From positions 553,398 to 617,397 of the forward strand of contig NZ_JALPVL010000006.1 of assembly GCF_023544465.1 (NCBI RefSeq): a stretch of DNA of 64,000 nucleotides, in the 5' to 3' direction. The stretch comes from Paractinoplanes maris. Lineage in GTDB: Bacteria; Actinomycetota; Actinomycetes; Mycobacteriales; Micromonosporaceae. Positions 55,847 to 63,935 of this stretch are shown here, piece by piece. Made by a program: the position numbers and the translations under genes. Numbering within the stretch: the stretch's first letter is position 1; the number at the start of each line of letters is the position of its first letter. The notes beneath the pieces were generated by a model. That model was not told where the DNA came from. It did not search any database and saw nothing but the letters and a program-made list of their open reading frames with translations.

Positions 55847-57328
55847 ATGAGAACCGTGACAGGACCCACCGACCACGTGGTCGTGGTGGGCGCCGGCTTG
55901 GCCGGCTTGGCCTGCGCTCTGCATCTGGCCGCGGCCGGACGACAGGTGACGGTCGTCGAACGCGAGGCCGTGCCGGGCGGCCGGGCCGGCCGGCTCAACC
56001 TTCAGGGGTACGAGTTCGACACCGGCCCCACCGTGCTGACCATGCCCGAGCTGATCGCCGAGCCGCTGGCCGCCGTCGGCGAGAACCTGTCCGACTGGCT
56101 CGAGCTGACGCCGCTCGACCCGGCCTACCGGGCCTACTACCCGGACGGGTCGACGCTCGACGTGCGCACCGACACGGTGCGGATGGCGGCCGAGATCAGC
56201 CGGGTCTGCGGCCCCCGCGAGGCCGACGGCTACCTGCGGTTCGTCGATTTCGCCCGGCAGCTGTGGAAGCTCGAGCGCAACCACTTCATCGACAAGAACC
56301 TGGACACCCCGCTCGACCTGGTCAACCTCAACCTGCTCAAGCTGCTGGGCATGGGTGGCTTCCGGCGGCTCCAGCCCAAGATCAACCAGTACTTCCGTGA
56401 TCCCCGCACTCAGCGGATCTTCTCCTTCCAGGCCATGTACGCGGGTCTGGCGCCGCACGACGCCCTGGCCATCTACGCCGTGATCGCCTATCTCGACTCG
56501 GTGGCCGGCGTGTTCTTCCCCAAGGGCGGCATGCACGCCGTCCCCCGGGCACTGGCCGGCGCGGCCGAGAAACACGGCGTGACGTTCCGCTACGAGACCA
56601 CGGTCACCGAGGTCGAGACGTCGAACGGCCGGGCCACCGCGGTGATCACCGCCGACGGGTCGAGGATCCCGGCCGACGCGGTCGTCCTGAACCCCGACCT
56701 GCCGGTCGCCCAGCGCGACCTGCTGCCGCAGCGGCGGCAGCGCAACCTCACCTACTCACCCTCTTGCGTCGTTCTGCACATCGGCTCCCGGCAGGGATAC
56801 AGCAAGATCGCGCACCACAACATCCACTTCGGATCGAAGTGGCGCGGCACGTTCCAGGAGGTCATCGACCGGGGGCTGCTGATGAGCGACCCCTCGCTGC
56901 TGGTCACCAACCCCTCGCAGACCGATCCGGCCGCTGTCCCCGACGGGCGGCACAGCTACTACGTGCTCGCCCCCACCCCCAACCTCGTCGCCGGCCCGAT
57001 GGACTGGCGCGGCGGCCTCGGCGAGCGGTATGCGGCGTCGCTGGTCCGCACGCTGGAACAGCGCGGCTACATCGGCTTCGGCGACGGCATCGAGGTGCAG
57101 CAGATCATCACGCCCGCCGACTGGGAGGACCAGGGCATGGCCGCCGGCACGCCGTTCGCGGCCGCCCACACATTCGCCCAGACCGGCCCGTTCCGCCCCA
57201 GCAACCTGCACCCTGGCCTCGAGAACGTGGTCTTCACCGGCTCCGGCACCCAGCCCGGCGTGGGCGTGCCGATGGTGCTGATCTCCGGCAAGCTGGCCGC
57301 CTCGCGCATCACCCGGGTGGCGTCGTGA
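55847..57328 (+). CDS. crtI: Phytoene desaturase
   Basis: 493 aa FAD oxidoreductase. N-terminal dinucleotide site 'HVVVVGAGLAGLACALHLAAAG' then 'VVEREAVPGGRAG' and 'YEFDTGPTVLTMPEL' are CrtI signatures. C-terminal bacterial-type desaturase box 'GSGTQPGVGVPMVLISGKLAA'. Introduces double bonds into phytoene toward lycopene or neurosporene; the number of steps cannot be predicted. GGAGG precedes ATG 55847; its TGA overlaps the idi start. Confidence 0.95.
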   Translation: MRTVTGPTDHVVVVGAGLAGLACALHLAAAGRQVTVVEREAVPGGRAGRLNLQGYEFDTGPTVLTMPELIAEPLAAVGENLSDWLELTPLDPAYRAYYPDGSTLDVRTDTVRMAAEISRVCGPREADGYLRFVDFARQLWKLERNHFIDKNLDTPLDLVNLNLLKLLGMGGFRRLQPKINQYFRDPRTQRIFSFQAMYAGLAPHDALAIYAVIAYLDSVAGVFFPKGGMHAVPRALAGAAEKHGVTFRYETTVTEVETSNGRATAVITADGSRIPADAVVLNPDLPVAQRDLLPQRRQRNLTYSPSCVVLHIGSRQGYSKIAHHNIHFGSKWRGTFQEVIDRGLLMSDPSLLVTNPSQTDPAAVPDGRHSYYVLAPTPNLVAGPMDWRGGLGERYAASLVRTLEQRGYIGFGDGIEVQQIITPADWEDQGMAAGTPFAAAHTFAQTGPFRPSNLHPGLENVVFTGSGTQPGVGVPMVLISGKLAASRITRVAS

Positions 57329-57885
57329 CCGCACGCGAGGCCCATCTGGTCGAGCTCGTCGACGCCGAAGGCCAGGCGGTCGGCACCGCCACCGTCGCTG
57401 ATTCGCACCAGGCGCCGGGCCGGCTGCACCGGGCGTTCTCGGTGTTCCTGCGCGACGAGTTCGGACAGGTGCTGTTGCAACAGCGGGCGGCCGTGAAGAC
57501 GCGGTTCCCGCTGCGCTGGGCGAACACCTGCTGCGGGCACCCGCTGCCCGGCGAGGCGGTCGAGGAGGCGGCGGCCCGGCGCATGGTCGAGGAGATCGGG
57601 GTGACCGGCGTGCCGCTGACCGAGGTGGGCGTCTACGCCTATTACGCCGAGGATCCGGCGACCGGCCGGGTCGAGTACGAGTACGACCACGTGCTGGTGG
57701 GCGACCTGCCCGCGGGCGCGCACCCCGCGCCCGACCCGGACGAGGTGGCCGGCCTGCGGTGGGTCTCGGTGCCGGCGCTCCTCGGCGACATGGAGAGCGA
57801 CCCCCGGTCGTACGCGCCCTGGCTCCTCGGAGTCACTCAGCGTCTCGCGCATGACGACCGTTCCGTCCAGCCCGATGGCCGGTGA
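57325..57885 (+). CDS. idi: Isopentenyl-diphosphate delta-isomerase (type I)
   Basis: 186 aa Nudix-fold isomerase interconverting IPP and DMAPP. Active-site Cys in 'RWANTCCGHPLPGE' (~70), Nudix box 'GEAVEEAAARRMVEEIGVTGVPL' and catalytic Glu in 'GRVEYEYDHVLVG'. GTGA overlap with crtI and a 35-nt overlap with the regulator that follows indicate a tight operon. It raises the DMAPP pool for carotenoid output. Confidence 0.95.
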   Translation: MTAREAHLVELVDAEGQAVGTATVADSHQAPGRLHRAFSVFLRDEFGQVLLQQRAAVKTRFPLRWANTCCGHPLPGEAVEEAAARRMVEEIGVTGVPLTEVGVYAYYAEDPATGRVEYEYDHVLVGDLPAGAHPAPDPDEVAGLRWVSVPALLGDMESDPRSYAPWLLGVTQRLAHDDRSVQPDGR

Positions 57886-58780
57886 AGGACTGACCGCCGG
57901 GGCCGTGGCCCGTCGCCTGGGGGTAGCAGTCACGACACTGCGTACGTGGCACCAGCGGTACGGCTTGGGGCCCAGCGAGCACGTGCCCGGCCACCACCGG
58001 CGCTACAACGGGCAGGACCTCGACCGCCTGCAGGTGATGCGGCGGCTCACCGCCCAGGGAGTCACCCCCGCCGAGGCGGCCGCGTGGGCGCAACGCATGC
58101 CGCTCTCCGCGTCTCCGGACGACCTTCCGGCCCGGTCTGCCCGCGACGGCGGCGGGCACGCCATCCCCCTGGGCCCGGCCGACCCCGCCGCTCGCGGCTT
58201 GGCCCGGGCGGCCATGCGGCTGGACGGGCCGGCCATGCGGGAGATCCTGGAGACGGTGATCGCGGAGCGCGGTGTGGTCCGCGCCTGGGACGAGGTGGCC
58301 ATGCCGGTGCTGATCGGCATCGGCGAGCGCTACGAGTCGACTCAGCGCTTCATCGAGGTGGAGCACATGATCTCGCGGGCGGTGACCGAGGTCCTGGGAT
58401 CGGTGACCCGCCCCGACAGCTCGATCTCGCCCAAGGTGCTGCTGGCCGCGGCCGACGAGGAACAGCACACGTTGCCGTTGGAGGCCCTGGCCGCCGCCCT
58501 GGCCGAAGCCGGAGTGCCCTGCCGCCTGCTCGGCCCGCGTGTGCCCCCGGCCGCCCTGGCCAATGCGATCGACCGCACCGGCCCGACCGTGGTCGTTCTG
58601 TGGTCGCAGACTCCATCGAGCTCCGACCCGGGCCAACTGGCCCGGGTCGCCTCGTCGCCCCACCCGCCCCTGCTGACGGCGGCCGCCGGCCCTGGCTGGC
58701 CGGCCCCGTTGCCCGACGGCGTGGTCCAGCTCACCAGCCTGGCCGACGCCGTCGCCACCGTCGTCGCCGCCACCCGCTGA
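57851..58780 (+). CDS. MerR-family regulator with cobalamin-type photoreceptor domain (LitR/CarH-like)
   Basis: 309 aa. MerR HTH at ~13-75: 'TAGAVARRLGVAVTTLRTWHQRYGLGPSEHVPGHHRRYNGQDL'. A helical bundle at ~115-190 includes 'AWDEVAMPVLIGIGERYESTQRFIEVEHMISRAV', where the Trp and Glu-His of CarH cap adenosylcobalamin. A Rossmann B12-like domain follows: 'DEEQHTLPLEALAAALAEAGVPCRLLGP' keeps the lower-axial His of the E/DxH motif, though the downstream Gly is Pro. So a light-sensing B12 repressor of the crt/phr genes is likely. The start is uncertain (ATG 57851 or ATG 57875). Confidence 0.85.
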   Translation: MTTVPSSPMAGEGLTAGAVARRLGVAVTTLRTWHQRYGLGPSEHVPGHHRRYNGQDLDRLQVMRRLTAQGVTPAEAAAWAQRMPLSASPDDLPARSARDGGGHAIPLGPADPAARGLARAAMRLDGPAMREILETVIAERGVVRAWDEVAMPVLIGIGERYESTQRFIEVEHMISRAVTEVLGSVTRPDSSISPKVLLAAADEEQHTLPLEALAAALAEAGVPCRLLGPRVPPAALANAIDRTGPTVVVLWSQTPSSSDPGQLARVASSPHPPLLTAAAGPGWPAPLPDGVVQLTSLADAVATVVAATR

Positions 58781-58929
58781 TGTTTGCGCTGGTCAGGGCG
58801 TCGCTCCTCGAAAAGGGATACCGGTTTGGAGAGCGGGCGGTGGATCACGTATGCTTTCCAAGCCTCAAGCGGGGGCCCGGTTGGGGTCAAAGCCGAAAAG
58901 TGTCGCAGGCATGCGATACTGACGGCGTT

Positions 58930-59002
58930 GCCCTCATCGTCTAGTGGCCCAGGACGCCGCCCTTTCAAGGCGGTAGCACGGGTTCGAATCCCGTTGGGGG
59001 TA
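58930..59002 (+). tRNA. tRNA-Glu (anticodon TTC)
   Basis: Acceptor GCCCTCA pairs with TGGGGGT (G-U pairs at ends), anticodon loop CTTTCAAG gives TTC, T-loop GGTTCGAATCC. CCA not encoded. Confidence 0.95.
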
Positions 59003-59069
59003 CTGGTAGGTTAGCGGAAGGCCTTCGCTAGACTGGCCAGGCAGTACGAAAGACAGAAATGAATAGCAA

Positions 59070-59143
59070 GGTCCTGTGGAGCAGTTGGAGTGCTCGCCGC
59101 CCTGTCAAGGCGGAGGTCGCGGGTTCAAGTCCCGTCAGGACCG
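59070..59143 (+). tRNA. tRNA-Asp (anticodon GTC)
   Basis: Acceptor GGTCCTG/CAGGACC with discriminator G, anticodon loop CTGTCAAG gives GTC, T-arm GGGTTCAAGTCCC. CCA not encoded. Confidence 0.95.
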
Positions 59144-59157
59144 CAAAGCAAGAGCAA

Positions 59158-59234
59158 GGCCAGGTAGCTCAGTTGGTACGAGCGTCCGACTGAAAATCGG
59201 AAGGTCGGCGGTTCGACCCCGCCCCTGGCCACCA
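59158..59234 (+). tRNA. tRNA-Phe (anticodon GAA)
   Basis: Acceptor GGCCAGG/CCTGGCC with discriminator A and an encoded CCA, anticodon loop CTGAAAATC gives GAA, T-arm GCGGTTCGACCCCGC. Fifteen nt after tRNA-Asp, so co-transcribed. Confidence 0.96.
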
Positions 59235-59258
59235 GGCCTCTCGCCGGGCACTGAGCAC

Positions 59259-59291
59259 CGTCCACCTGCGGAAACGCACGGTGGACGTTTT
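59259..59291 (+). terminator. Intrinsic terminator of tRNA operon
   Basis: Stem CGTCCACC/GGTGGACG (59259-59266 with 59280-59287) is continued by TGCG-GAAA-CGCA, a GNRA tetraloop with one bulged C. TTTT follows at 59288-59291. Confidence 0.9.
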
Positions 59292-59474
59292 GCTATCCGG
59301 CCTGCCGCGTGCTTACCGCGATGGGGCAGTTCGCTCACGATTGCTCACAGCCCGCCTTGACGGCCTGTGCCGGGTCAGCAGGCCTACCGCTTCCTCCACC
59401 CGGGCCGCCGTCGTCGTCCGCTTCACCCGGTGGGGGTGAGGCGCCGTCGGGCGTCGCCCCGGTAGGCCTACGAC

Positions 59475-60410
59475 ATGAGGGTGAACGTCGACAATTTCGT
59501 ACGTGCAGAGACTCATCGAATGTTCTTCGATCTTCAGCGGGACGCCGGCGGCGTGAACCGGTTCCTGCACAACCGCGAACCCGCCTCCGTTGATCGGCAG
59601 ACCGTCATTCGGCTGAATCGCGACACGCTCTACAGCTTCGCCGTGGTCGACATCTCGGAGGGGGCCACGCTGTCCTTGCCGGACCCTGAGCGTCGCTACG
59701 TCTCGGCGATGGTGGTCAACGAAGACCACTACGTCAACCGCGTAATCCACGAACCGGGGGACCACCAGCTCACGGCGAAGGAATTCGGCACGCCGTACGT
59801 CGTCGTCGCCGTGCGCACCCTGGCCGACCCGCGTGACTCCGATGACATGGCCACGGCCAAGGCGTTGCAGGACGGCCTGCGCCTCCATGCGACAGCCGCG
59901 CAACCGTTCGAATCACCGAAGTACGACGTTGCCAGCCTCGACCACACGCGCTCCGCGCTGCTGGCCCTTGCCGCGGGGATGGATTCCTTCGAGCGCAGCT
60001 TCGGACGCAAGGAACAGGTCAACCCGGTACACCACCTCATCAGCACGGCAGCCGGCTGGGGCGGACTTCCCGACGCCGAAGCCGCGTACGTCGGCGTGGC
60101 GCCCGACCTGCCTGTCGGTGAGTACAGCCTCACCGTTGAGGATGTGCCGGTTGACGGCTTCTGGTCGATCTCGGTCTATAACGCCGACGGCTACTTCGAG
60201 CCCAACGCGCGGGGCGCCTACAGCGTCAACAGCATCACTGCCGCCCGCAACGACGACGGCACCGTGACCGTCCTCTTCGGCGGCGACGGCGACCCAGCCC
60301 GCAACTCACTGCCCATCACAGACGGCTGGAACTACCTCTTGCGTCTCTACCGGCCGCGTCCGGAGATCCTCGACCGCACCTGGAATTTTCCAAGCTTGAC
60401 AACGAAATAG
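59475..60410 (+). CDS. DUF1254/DUF1214 domain protein
   Basis: 311 aa. N-terminal DUF1254 part 'FVRAETHRMFFDLQRDAGGVNRFLHNREPASVDRQTVIRLNRDTLYSFAVVDIS' and C-terminal DUF1214 part 'LPVGEYSLTVEDVPVDGFWSISVYNADGYFEPNARGAYSVNSITAARNDDGTVTVLFGGD', ending 'NWNYLLRLYRPRPEIL'-like text. No signal peptide, unlike many homologues. Members are uncharacterised, beta-rich and found widely in bacteria; function unknown. ATG 59475 has a weak GTAGGCC upstream. GC content is a little lower than its neighbours. Confidence 0.88.
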   Translation: MRVNVDNFVRAETHRMFFDLQRDAGGVNRFLHNREPASVDRQTVIRLNRDTLYSFAVVDISEGATLSLPDPERRYVSAMVVNEDHYVNRVIHEPGDHQLTAKEFGTPYVVVAVRTLADPRDSDDMATAKALQDGLRLHATAAQPFESPKYDVASLDHTRSALLALAAGMDSFERSFGRKEQVNPVHHLISTAAGWGGLPDAEAAYVGVAPDLPVGEYSLTVEDVPVDGFWSISVYNADGYFEPNARGAYSVNSITAARNDDGTVTVLFGGDGDPARNSLPITDGWNYLLRLYRPRPEILDRTWNFPSLTTK

Positions 60411-60741
60411 CGGCGGCCCCAGGCGTTTCTGCCCTGTGGTGGTTCGCCGCCTGGGAGCGTGCGATCCGCCTTCTTCCCCGACCCGCCGCGATCCGAGCGG
60501 CGCGGCGGCACGCGAGTGACCGCGCCTCCGGCGACCGGGGCCGGGGTCCTTGTGCCGGCCCGGGCGGTGCCCACGACGCCGGCCTCGAAAGGGCGACGTC
60601 GCGGGCACCGACCGCGGAGACGAGCCGTGAGTGTGGCGGGCACCAGCCCTGGACCGCCACCGCTCCCTCGCGGCTCACTCCGGTGAACCCTCATTCCGCG
60701 GAGGTTCAGAATCGGTCGCGCGCGGCGGCGCATGAGAACTT
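60411..60741. other. Intergenic region
   Basis: Between convergent genes (DUF1254 protein and the serine hydrolase). Very GC-rich, with overlapping frames on both strands encoding Arg/Pro/Gly-rich nonsense. No hairpin with a T-tract and no ribosome site was found. Confidence 0.5.
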
Positions 60742-61749
60742 TCAGCGAGGCAATGCGGCGTCGATGCGGTCGAGGACCGCGAAATCGCTCAGGCGCCGGC
60801 TGACGTAGGCGATGGCCAGGCCCCGCGCCGGGTCGGCGTAACCGGCCGAACCGCCCAGCCCGCCGTGACCCCAGGTGCCGTCCGGCTCCAGCTGCACGCC
60901 GAGACCCCAGGTGACCTCTTCACCGATGAAGAGATCCGGCCCGGTGTATTGCGGCAACGCCACCGCGGGCAGCGAACCGTCGAGCACGGCGGCGTAGAAG
61001 CGGGCGACGCCGGTGGCGCTCGCGTGCAGATTGACCGCGGGGACCGAGGCCCGGCGCCACCCGGGGCTGTTGACGACGGCCAGGTCGCGGGCGCCCGGCG
61101 GGTTGGCGATCGCCCGGCTCTTCGGCGAGCCCGGGGTTCCGGCATTGCGGGCCGGCCAGCCGGGAGCGTCGAATTCGAGCTCGGCGCAGCGACCCATGTC
61201 CTTATCGGACAGAGCGAACCCAAAATCGAAGCGGAGCTCCTCGGCGACGAATCGGGCCGGCGTGCGGCCGTCGACCCGGCGCACCAGTTCGCCGAGCAGG
61301 TGGCCGTAGGTCAAGGCGTGCTCGGCGGCCACCTGGCCCGGCTCGTACTCCGGGGTGGCCTCGGCCAGATCGGCGCAGAGCAGATCCCAATCACTGAACG
61401 CGGACGTCGGTCGCGGCACCGGGAAGGACGGCAGCCCGGCCGTGTGGGACAGGACCTGGCGTACGGAAGCCGGGGTCTGAAAGGACGGCCAGTAGGCCGA
61501 CATCGGCGCATCGAGATCGATCAGTCCGCGCTCGGCGAGCAGGACCACGGCCATGGCGATGACCGGTTTGCCGGTCGAATAGACATTGACCAGCGTGTCC
61601 GGTTGCCACGGGTCGGTGCGGGCCACGTCGCGCCAGCCCTCGACCAGCTCGACCACCGGTTCGCCTTCGCGCAGGACGGTCAGCGCCGAGCCTCCGCGCG
61701 GCTCGGTGGCGAAGGCCTCGGCGACTGCTTCGAAACCCGGTGCGATCAC
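60742..61749 (-). CDS. Beta-lactamase-fold serine hydrolase
   Basis: 335 aa from GTG 61749. Class C beta-lactamase/esterase (EstB-like) pattern: nucleophile Ser-x-x-Lys in 'VNVYSTGKPVIAMAV' (~60), Tyr in 'HALTYGHLLGELVRRVDG' (~148) and the C-terminal 'WGHGGLGGSAGYADPARGLAIAYVSRRL' (HxG-type KTG equivalent). No signal peptide, so probably a cytoplasmic esterase rather than a true beta-lactamase. Its start follows the MEDS-STAS stop by one nt, so both belong to one transcript. Confidence 0.92.
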   Translation of the reverse strand: MIAPGFEAVAEAFATEPRGGSALTVLREGEPVVELVEGWRDVARTDPWQPDTLVNVYSTGKPVIAMAVVLLAERGLIDLDAPMSAYWPSFQTPASVRQVLSHTAGLPSFPVPRPTSAFSDWDLLCADLAEATPEYEPGQVAAEHALTYGHLLGELVRRVDGRTPARFVAEELRFDFGFALSDKDMGRCAELEFDAPGWPARNAGTPGSPKSRAIANPPGARDLAVVNSPGWRRASVPAVNLHASATGVARFYAAVLDGSLPAVALPQYTGPDLFIGEEVTWGLGVQLEPDGTWGHGGLGGSAGYADPARGLAIAYVSRRLSDFAVLDRIDAALPR

Positions 61750-61750
61750 G

Positions 61751-62563
61751 TCAGCGATCCCTTTCCAGCAACCTCAGATTCCGTACGCCGGTGGCGCCGG
61801 CGACCCGCAAGGTGCGCCCGATCCGGCGGTCCCCGACCACGATCATGTGCCGGTGGCGGGGAAGGCCGGCCGCCGCCCGGACGATCATGGCAGCCGCGCC
61901 GTCGTCGAGCGACCGCAGATGTCCGAGGTTCAGATGCACGTCCGGGTCCAGCCGCACGGCCTCGGCCAGCGCATCCCGCAGCGCGTCGGCGCGGCTCACG
62001 TCCAGCGCACCCGACACCCGGATGCCGGGCGGCACGTGTTGACGGCAGATCCGCAGCTCGGCGTCCTCGTGATAAACGGCAGCGGCCACCGTACGCGGGT
62101 GGGTCCTCGACGCGTAGGCCAGCGTCACCGGATCGAACGCCTCCCGGTCGTACTCGCACAGCGCGGTGAGCCCGCCGTCCGTGAACAGCTTGGCCACCTC
62201 GTTCTCGAAGACCAGCAGCTGCTCGGCACCCGCCTGCGGACGCGCCGCCCAGCACATGTCGAGGCTGACGCGCAGCCCCCGCGGCGCCTGATCGACCTCG
62301 GCACTCAGCCGGCGCACCATTGCCGTCGCGTTCGGAGCCGACCCCGCTCCCCACAACTCCTCGACCGCAAGCACCACCTCGCCCGCTCGGATTCCGCGCT
62401 GACGCAGATCCGCGGTCACCGGCGCATCGGTGAAGCAGAGCACCCGCTCGCCCCGCTCCAAGCCGGCGCTCACAAAGGCGGCGAGGAGGTCGAGCCGTTC
62501 CTCGGGTTCGGAATAGGTGAGACAGGCGTGATCACCGGGCTCGAGCTGATCCACCGCTGCCAT
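61751..62563 (-). CDS. MEDS-STAS domain sensor/anti-sigma-antagonist-like protein
   Basis: 270 aa. N-terminal MEDS (DcmR-type sensory) domain: 'DHACLTYSEPEERLDLLAAFVSAGLERGERVLCFTD', 'RGLRVSLDMCWAARPQAGAEQLLVFENEVAKLF', 'TALCEYDREAF', with the conserved His-Ala-Cys. The C-terminal ~90 residues are a STAS-like fold ('IRVSGALDVSRADALRDALAEAV...VHLNLGHLRSLDDGAAAMIVRAA'), where Leu-Asp replaces the usual phospho-Ser region. Likely part of a stress or phosphorelay pathway controlling a sigma factor; partners not in window. GGGAGAG precedes ATG 62563. Confidence 0.87.
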   Translation of the reverse strand: MAAVDQLEPGDHACLTYSEPEERLDLLAAFVSAGLERGERVLCFTDAPVTADLRQRGIRAGEVVLAVEELWGAGSAPNATAMVRRLSAEVDQAPRGLRVSLDMCWAARPQAGAEQLLVFENEVAKLFTDGGLTALCEYDREAFDPVTLAYASRTHPRTVAAAVYHEDAELRICRQHVPPGIRVSGALDVSRADALRDALAEAVRLDPDVHLNLGHLRSLDDGAAAMIVRAAAGLPRHRHMIVVGDRRIGRTLRVAGATGVRNLRLLERDR

Positions 62564-62660
62564 GACGCTCTCCCTCCCACCCCGGCCCTGTTACCCGTGC
62601 CCGATCCCGGCCAAGCCCGTCCCGAGGTTTCGCCCGCTTTCCCCTGGGAACCGTCACGTC

Positions 62661-63500
62661 ATGCAGCTGTTCAACCGGTTGGAGACGAACCGTTCGTTCG
62701 ACGGCGTGATCGAGAAGATCCAGACGGCGATCGTGTCGGCGCCCGAACGCGTACGGGATGTGCTGCACGGGGTGTGGCTCGGTCATCCCCTGCATCCGGT
62801 CATGGTGCAGGTGCCGGTGGGTGCCTTCATCTCGGCCGGGGTGCTCGACCTCCTGCCGGGTCAGCGGCGGGCGGCCACCACGCTGATCGCCATCGGTACT
62901 GCGACCGTGGCTCCGGCGGCCGCGGCCGGCTGGACCGACTGGTCGCAGATGACCAAGGACAAGCAGCGCGTCGGCCTGGTGCACGCCACGGCCAACGTGG
63001 TGGCGGTCAGTCTCTATGCGGCCTCGCTGGTGGCGCGGTCGCGGGGGCGTTCCGGGCGGGTGCTCAGCTATGCCGGCCTGTCGGTGGCTGGGCTGGGTGC
63101 TTATCTCGGCGGCCACCTCTCGTACGCCCGGGGTGGCGGCATGAATCAGGCGGCGCCCGACCTCAACCGGGTGCCGGCCGAGTGGACCTCCGTGGGATCG
63201 CTGGCCTCCCTCCCCGAGGGCAAGCCGGCGGTGCGAACCCTGCCCGACGATGTGCCGGTGCTGCTGTGGCGCCAGGGTGACCAGGTCACCGCGATGATCG
63301 AGCGTTGCGGTCACGAGACCGGGCCGCTGGGTCAGGGCGAGGTGGTCGGGCACGGGGACGACGCCTGTGTGGTGTGCCCCTGGCACGGCAGCACGTTCCG
63401 GCTCCGGGATGGCGTCGCTGTCCACGGTCCGGCGGCCAACGATCAACCCCTGCTTCGCGTACGGGTCGAGGCCGGCCAGGTGGAAGTGGCCCAGCCTTGA
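62661..63500 (+). CDS. DUF2231 membrane protein fused to Rieske [2Fe-2S] domain
   Basis: 279 aa from ATG 62661. The N-terminal ~150 residues form DUF2231 with four hydrophobic segments and 'WLGHPLHPVMVQVPVGAFISAGVLDLL' (HPxHP motif). The C-terminal ~100 residues form a Rieske domain with ligands in 'ERCGHETGPLGQG' (C-x-H) and 'VVCPWHGSTFRL' (C-x2-H). A membrane-bound electron carrier is likely; the redox partner is unknown. It is divergent from the MEDS-STAS gene. Confidence 0.92.
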   Translation: MQLFNRLETNRSFDGVIEKIQTAIVSAPERVRDVLHGVWLGHPLHPVMVQVPVGAFISAGVLDLLPGQRRAATTLIAIGTATVAPAAAAGWTDWSQMTKDKQRVGLVHATANVVAVSLYAASLVARSRGRSGRVLSYAGLSVAGLGAYLGGHLSYARGGGMNQAAPDLNRVPAEWTSVGSLASLPEGKPAVRTLPDDVPVLLWRQGDQVTAMIERCGHETGPLGQGEVVGHGDDACVVCPWHGSTFRLRDGVAVHGPAANDQPLLRVRVEAGQVEVAQP

Positions 63501-63548
63501 CCGTTTCCCGGCGCTGAGCTGGCCATATGCGAGACACTGGTACCCGAT

Positions 63549-63577
63549 TTGGAGGCCAGGCAACGCCCGTGTAATGT
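63549..63577 (+). promoter_or_regulatory. Candidate rrn promoter, upstream copy
   Basis: TTGGAG (63549-63554), 17-nt spacer, TAATGT (63572-63577). Good match to the actinobacterial housekeeping-sigma consensus, about 360 nt before the 16S gene. Confidence 0.5.
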
Positions 63578-63726
63578 TTTGCGAGCCGGCAGGGAAACGG
63601 ACGAGGCAGCGGAGAGATCCGCAGCGGCCGTCCTGCCAAATCCTACGAACTTCGGATCGCAGCCACGCTGTGCTCCTGGACCGTGGGGTTTACTGGGACG
63701 AAGCGGCACCAACCGGGAGATACCGG

Positions 63727-63755
63727 TTGACAACGCCAGGAAGACCCAGTAAAGT
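63727..63755 (+). promoter_or_regulatory. rrn promoter, proximal copy
   Basis: TTGACA (63727-63732), 17-nt spacer, TAAAGT (63750-63755), close to the ideal housekeeping promoter, about 180 nt before mature 16S. With the upstream candidate this gives the multiple-promoter layout usual for actinomycete rRNA operons. Confidence 0.8.
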
Positions 63756-63790
63756 TGAGCGAGTGCCCCGGGGCGGTTGACCGGGTGTGG

Positions 63791-63810
63791 TTGTTCTTTG
63801 AGAACTCAAC
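63791..63810 (+). promoter_or_regulatory. boxA-like antitermination element in rRNA leader
   Basis: TTGTTCTTTGAGAACTCAAC is the conserved leader motif of actinobacterial rRNA operons that corresponds to the Nus-factor boxA site. Downstream, CTTTGG (63895-63900) and CCAAAG (63927-63932) may form part of the RNase III processing stem. Confidence 0.7.
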
Positions 63811-63935
63811 AGGGTGCTTGATAAGCCAGTGCCAATTAGTAATACCCCGGCCGGCTTACTCCTTTCTTCGGATAGGGGTGTCGGTTGGAGATTCCTTTGG
63901 CAACATTATGTTGCCGGGACGCTTTTCCAAAGATT

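Noticed and set aside
57866..58944. Long alternative + frame overlapping the B12-type regulator
   Set aside because: Arg/Pro/Gly-rich shadow without motifs; the MerR frame has clear domain content.
60459..60686. 75-codon Pro/Arg-rich + frame
   Set aside because: Low-complexity frame in GC-rich intergenic DNA, with similar frames on the other strand and no start signals.
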